From assembly GCA_029339505.1 (NCBI GenBank), contig JAQISU010000081.1, positions 20,423,501-20,487,500 on the forward strand: a stretch of 64,000 nucleotides of DNA. Direction: 5' to 3'. Positions 52,501 through 58,500 of this stretch are shown here, piece after piece. Source of the DNA: Unio delphinus (taxonomy: Eukaryota; Mollusca; Bivalvia; Unionida; Unionidae). The translations under genes were made by a program, and so were the position numbers. The notes below the pieces were generated by a model that saw only the letters and a list, made by a program, of their open reading frames with translations, did no database searches and was not told where the DNA came from. The stretch's first letter is position 1. Each line of letters starts with the position of its first letter.

Positions 52501-55500
52501 AGAGAAGATTGTTAGGAAATATTGAATGAAACTATATGTTTACTGTTTGAAATATTTGTCTTGTCCCTTCCCCAGCAAATTGCCCATCCAACAATGCCTC
52601 ATCTTCCAATCATCAACTTCCAATACTTGCATCAGTTGCACTGAGATCATATGAAGCACATGACTGTTCCAAGTGAGAATGTATAGGACATATTTAGGGA
52701 CATTTATTTACACTTCTTTAAAAGTTCCATTAAGGTACTAACCTTACAGATCACTCACATCCCACCTCTGTTCACTTGGGCTTGAGTCTCGGCTAACATG
52801 TGTGAGACAGCTTGTCAGTGGCTTCCCATGGATCAAGTATAGCCTATTCTATGGTGAAAAATGGCATTAAACCTGTAAAACAAATACGAAGATTTTCAAA
52901 ATTGACAACAACATCCACCCAAGTATATCGGTATAGAGTATTATAAGGCACTCACCATTACAGATCACTCACGACTCACCTCTGTCTGAATGGTATAGAG
53001 TCACAGTGTAGTATGTGAGAAAGCTTTCCAGTTTCTTCCTGTGTATTGGTAGTTCTTCTTCGGGTTATTCCAGGTTCTTCCTCCAAAAATTATACTGGCT
53101 GCCATGAATAGTCAATCATGTGTTGAAAATGACATTAAATTCACAAAACGAAAAGGAACCACACTGAGTACATGAGGAAATAGCAAAGGTGGGGGGGGGG
53201 GGGGCAATAACATTTCATAGTAAAGATATATTCGAAGATGACACATTTTCATACAGTATGTTAATATTTTATAAAGTATTATACATTTTATTATTTCTCT
53301 TTGAATTTCTTTTAGGGCTGTTCCAGTAAAACATACCCCCCCCTCCTCTGATATACATTACATCTTGTCAAGTCTGTGCGCAGAATAGGCTGACATATCA
53401 CAAGTCATGAAAACATGGGTGTGGTATCCCGTGCATCCAAAACTAATATATTATTTTCAACAATATTCACAGTATGTTAATATTTTATAAAGTATTATAC
53501 ATTTTATTATTTCTCTTTGAATTTCTTTTAGGGCTGTTCCAGTAAAACATACCCCCCCTCCTCTGATATACATTACATCTTGTCAAATCTGTGCGCAGAA
53601 TAGGCTGACATATCACAAGTCATGAAAACATGGGTGTGGTATCCCGTGCATCCAAAACTAATATACTGTAGTATCATTTATTTTCGTTGGGCTCAATTTT
53701 CGTGGTTTCGTAAAAAAAAGGCATTTTCGTGGGGACGTAAATTCGTGGTTTTGCCTGTCAAATTTTGCATAATATAAGGTAGTTAATTTCATGGTTTAAC
53801 CTCTACAAGTACCCCAGATAAAGAATACAAAAGAATAAAACGATGCCGACGCAAACGGCGGTTACATTAATGTTTAAAACAATACTGCCACCTGTATGAG
53901 TACATATCTAAGACCCGGCAAGTTCAATACTTAAAACGTGTTTTTGACCAAGTGATTAACTCACGCTAAATGGATAATTGCAACTCACGCGACACTGAGT
54001 GAGCGATCGGACCTAATTATGAAAGGTTTCGAGAAAGCTGGACTTTTTCAATTTGGGGATTAGTTACCCGAGAAATATTTATAAGTACCATGAGACTAGA
54101 TTGACACGATGTTGAAACAGTGGCTTTGTCCAACAGTCTGTGCAGTGTGAGCTTTAATAATCTGCTTTAGTGTTTCAAGAAATATATGTTTTTACAGGAT
54201 TGTTGTTCTATTGGATTTAAAATGCATGGATAAAATGAAATGTGCTTTCAGAAGGATTTGAATGTTTAAACAACAGCTGCACTAGATTGAAGGATCGACT
54301 TGAATAAGTATTAACTCTAATTTTCATATGCAGTTATTTTGTATTACTAGTATTTTTTTCTTTCTTTCTTTCTGTTTAGTATTACTATTGTTTGAATAAG
54401 TTATGCTTTTTCTATATTTTATCTCTATCCTTACTTAAATGAAACACTGTAAAAAAAAAAAACGGGTCGTGAATTGGGGGGGTGGGAATCATCAACCTAT
54501 GTGGCTCATTTTTTCGTTGGGGATTTAAATTCGTGGTTTGTGGCAACCACGAAAACCACGAAAATTGATCCCCCACGAATATTGTTGATACTACAGTATT
54601 ATTTTCAACAGTATTCTGGTGACCCTTGCCTCTTTTCAAATGGTAAACATTGCAGTATTTTATTTGTATCAATTGGTTGAATTTGGTAAGCATTTTGCTT
54701 CAGGATTTGGTGACGGAAAAATTAGGTGTGCAGAAAGGCCTGACAGCATTGTATATATTGAAATTGACCCCCTCCTAGTGGTCTAACTCACATGAATAAA
54801 TCATTGGGTCAGAAATGATACCAGTACACACGACTGCACCAAAATTTTTTATGAATTTGTAAGCAGTGATATGCGATCCTCAAATTATGTCAACATTGAG
54901 GATATAAAACATGTGCAATTTTTATTTAACTCTTAACTTTAAAAGTGCATGTTGCAACATAATTCTTGCTGCCAGTAGTGGTCTCATAGTGTTTGATGCA
55001 CAGGCGTTAAAATAGCTGGATACTTCATTTTTTGATGTGTTTATTTGCCCTGAAACAAGCATTTATGGTAGTTGTAACCTTATTTTCATCATGGATGTTG
55101 TACAAATGCATGTTTCAAATAAGGGCCACACAAGCAAAATGGGTGAATCACAGCAGGGTTTGACTTCAGATGATGCTTTCAGTCGGCAAATACTGGCTGG
55201 GTGTGTGAATTTGAGCCTGAAATTAATGTACAGTGCGAGTCCAATGTACATATTGGATGGACAGGATGCCTGTTAGGCCTAACCTACTATGCAGTGTTAT
55301 TTCAAAGCTACCAATCCTAAATACAGGCAGTTTAAAAGTTAAGTGCAATTTTATTTCTTTTCTCCAGACATTCAGCCATTAGAGATTTTGTGCTAATTTA
55401 AGTTGAGTGTTCAGATAAACTGAATAAATAAGGAGTTACCAAATTTAAGAAAAGCTTGTTACCCATGTCTGAACAAGCAGACTTTGGGAATGTTGGACTA

Positions 55501-58500
55501 AAAACCATTGTACAGCATTTTGGAAGAGAAAAGATCTGGCATAAAAAAGGCATCAAAGCATTGATTCAGGAAAGTGAAACTTTGCCAGAGTTCATGTTAG
55601 TGAAAACTGTTCTTTTTGGAACAGAGATATCCAGGCGAATACCTGTGAGAGGTTGAAAATTGCACAACCATACAGAACAGTCTAATTATGCATTTGCCTT
55701 TTGAGACAGCAGACAGTGATTGGGAGTTCTCAGCAAAAGTCAGGGACATTGTTTTATTAACATAACTTCGATCCCTTTACAGATTTGAGTTTGGAAGACT
55801 CGTTACCGAAATCAGCACCTGACTCTTTGGTGTAGTATTGAAAGCACACATTTCAAACTTGTTTAGATCCAGAAAATGGTGCATCTGTTAAAGTTTTATT
55901 TTCACAAAAGCCGTCATCACAGATATGTCTATACTGATAAAAATTTCACCATGAGCATTTTAAGTTATTGAATTTTAATATCATGGTGTTTGCACATGTT
56001 TACAATGGGAATTCAGTTAGCACAGTGAGTCCTGAATTCTCGAGTTTTGTGCAGAAGATTGAATCCATGCAGAATACATCCAGAAATGTAGAGATTTTCA
56101 TCTTGGAATTAGTCTTCCCAATGCACTTCACATTTATATACATATTCACCAAAAATTAGCATAGAAAAGTAATTAATAAATTTAGATACATATCATAAAC
56201 AAGACAAACAGTAATTGGGGGTACAAGATCAGAAGAACCGGGTGGAATGGAGAGGTATAATAAAAACAACAATGAGTAGAATTGTGTCTCTTTTTTAATG
56301 TGTGAACATTATTTTCGCAGCTTCAGTAAGAAATACATCAAAGGGAAGACAATAAAAGGGTGTGCAGTTAACTAAACCAATGTGAATTGAGCTACTTAAA
56401 AGATGTATCAAATTATTTTTTACCTTCTGGTTATATCTGTTCTGGTCTGTTTCTGTCCATTCTGGTGATTATATGCACTGAATGAACATGGTTGGAATTT
56501 TTTTTGGCAAATTAAGAGATTGAAAAATCTTTTGGCAGCTTGTGATTATACACTGTACTTCTTCCTGAGAGATGTGACTAATTTCTTGTTAATTCTGGTT
56601 GTTACTGTAAAAAGCAAGCAACCAAGTACACTTGGCACATGGAGCCTCTGTTTTTTCATGTTTATCTCTTACAGCTGAAGTTATTTAGACATGAGACCTC
56701 AGGTTTCAGTAGATCATTATGGCCTTTGCACCATATTCTGATCAAGAGAATTTATATATGGCAGCCAGTTTTACTGCTGAAGAAAATCCAATTATTTTTG
56801 AGACACCAAACACCACTTACTTAGAACCACTGACCTTCCACAAGTAACTGGCATCATTTTTATGTACACACTGGAGGCAAGTAATCACATGACAAGCATC
56901 TTGTACCACTCTGCCATGAAAGCCCCTCAGATCTGTATCACAAGACAAGCATATTATACCACTCTGCCATGGAAGCCCCTCAGATCTGTATCACAAGACA
57001 AGCATCTTGTACCACTCTGCCATGGAAGCCCCTCAGATCTGTATCACAAGACAAGCATCTTGTACCACTCTGCCATGGAAGCCCCTCAGATCTGTATCAC
57101 AAGACAAGCATATTATACCACTCTGCCATGGAAGCCCCTCAGATCTGTATCACAAGACAAGCATCTTGTACCACTCGGCCATGGAAGCCCCTCAGATCTG
57201 TATCACAAGACAAGCATCTTGTACCACTCTGCCATGGAAGCCCCTCAGATCTGTATCACAAGACAAGCATCTTGTACCAGTCTGCCATGAAGGCCCTTCA
57301 GGCCATAGGCATAAATCTCATATGAAAAGACTAGAAGTGGGAACCTGTGACAACAGGATTGAAAGTGCAGAATGTTACTGCTAGGCCATCAGTGATAATG
57401 ATGATGTTCTTGACAATACAGTAACTGCAATGAAATTGATTTTATGAGTATTCTTGTAAAAATGGATTCCTTGACTTGCATCCATTTTTAAAAATCTAAT
57501 ATAGGATATAAAAATGTTTAATTTGCTATAATTGTTTTTATAAAACTAATACTAGTCTTGCAACAAGGCATACACATAAAGACATAGGTAACTGAAATAT
57601 ATGTTCTTACAAGAAATGAAATAATATAAACATATGCAGAAAATATGCACCATCATTTCCATTAGCATTAATGTTTTTCTGGCAAATCATATAAGTTTTA
57701 CCAAAGCATTTATTAATAAAATAATAACAAGGAATAATAGCATCTGACCACACATTTAAAGCAATACAAGATTTAGGTAGTATTCAAATCTAAAGAAGCA
57801 TGTCTCAGAACAAAGAAAAAAAATAAGAAAACATAGTGCTCACTTTAGTAAACACTCGGTTTAGTAAGGATACAAATTCATGATTTCTGTATAGAAATCC
57901 CTACCATATAATCTATATTCATGGACATTAATCAATGATATCAACAAATAATAAGCCACCAAGAAAATGTGTGGTTTCACAGTATCAGAAACAAACATGG
58001 CTGACAGCCAAATAAATAAAAGGACAAAATATTGATTATAATGAATGAATACAAAAATAAAATATGCAGTAGATTATATGATCTTTACGAATTCAGTATA
58101 TTACCTCAAGTCAGCTTTCATTTAAATCGCTTCTGCCCCCTACCCAATATTAAAATGTCTTCTGCCGCCCACTAACCTATAGCCAGAAATTATGTAAAAA
58201 ATAATATGCTTATGTAGGGGGCAGTATTTTTCGACTAAAACATGTCTGATGATGGGTCATAATTTTTTTCTGGAACAGCCCCTACAATATGTTTATTTCT
58301 TTCACTTGTAATTCATTTGATCATATGTTAAAAAGTATTACGTATTTTACTACTCTTTCACTTTGTATTTATTTGTTAGTATGTTACAGAGTGTTACACA
58401 TTTTATTATTTCTTTCACTCTGTATTCAACAGTCTATGTATCAGAGGAGGGGAAGACAAAGGTCAACATGTTCTTTAAATCTTCAGAGTACATTCAGGTG

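Larger units (their letters stand above)
50446..58432. other. ZZEF1 intron Q-R
   Basis: An 8-kb intron. Contents: a TIR element (50.52-51.62 kb), a candidate cryptic exon (52.58-52.67 kb), two SINE B copies, a G-run near 53190, a 216-bp direct duplication (53.25-53.69 kb), a mariner-type MITE (53.67-54.60 kb), a 53-bp minisatellite (56.9-57.3 kb), and an inverted GGCTGTTCCAG pair at about 53.3/53.5 and 58.28 kb. Short frames at 55.0-55.66 kb (such as [18 protein letters not shown]) look coding-like but are not recognised. Confidence 0.65.

Noticed and set aside
55456..55656. 66-codon frame with [19 protein letters not shown] as a gene
   Set aside because: It sounds protein-like but is isolated, has no recognised family and sits in transposon-rich intron. 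It was left as a note in the intron entry.
56862..57384. Three overlapping reading frames of 118-142 codons
   Set aside because: They come from a 53-bp tandem repeat that is open in every forward frame. There is no independent coding signal.
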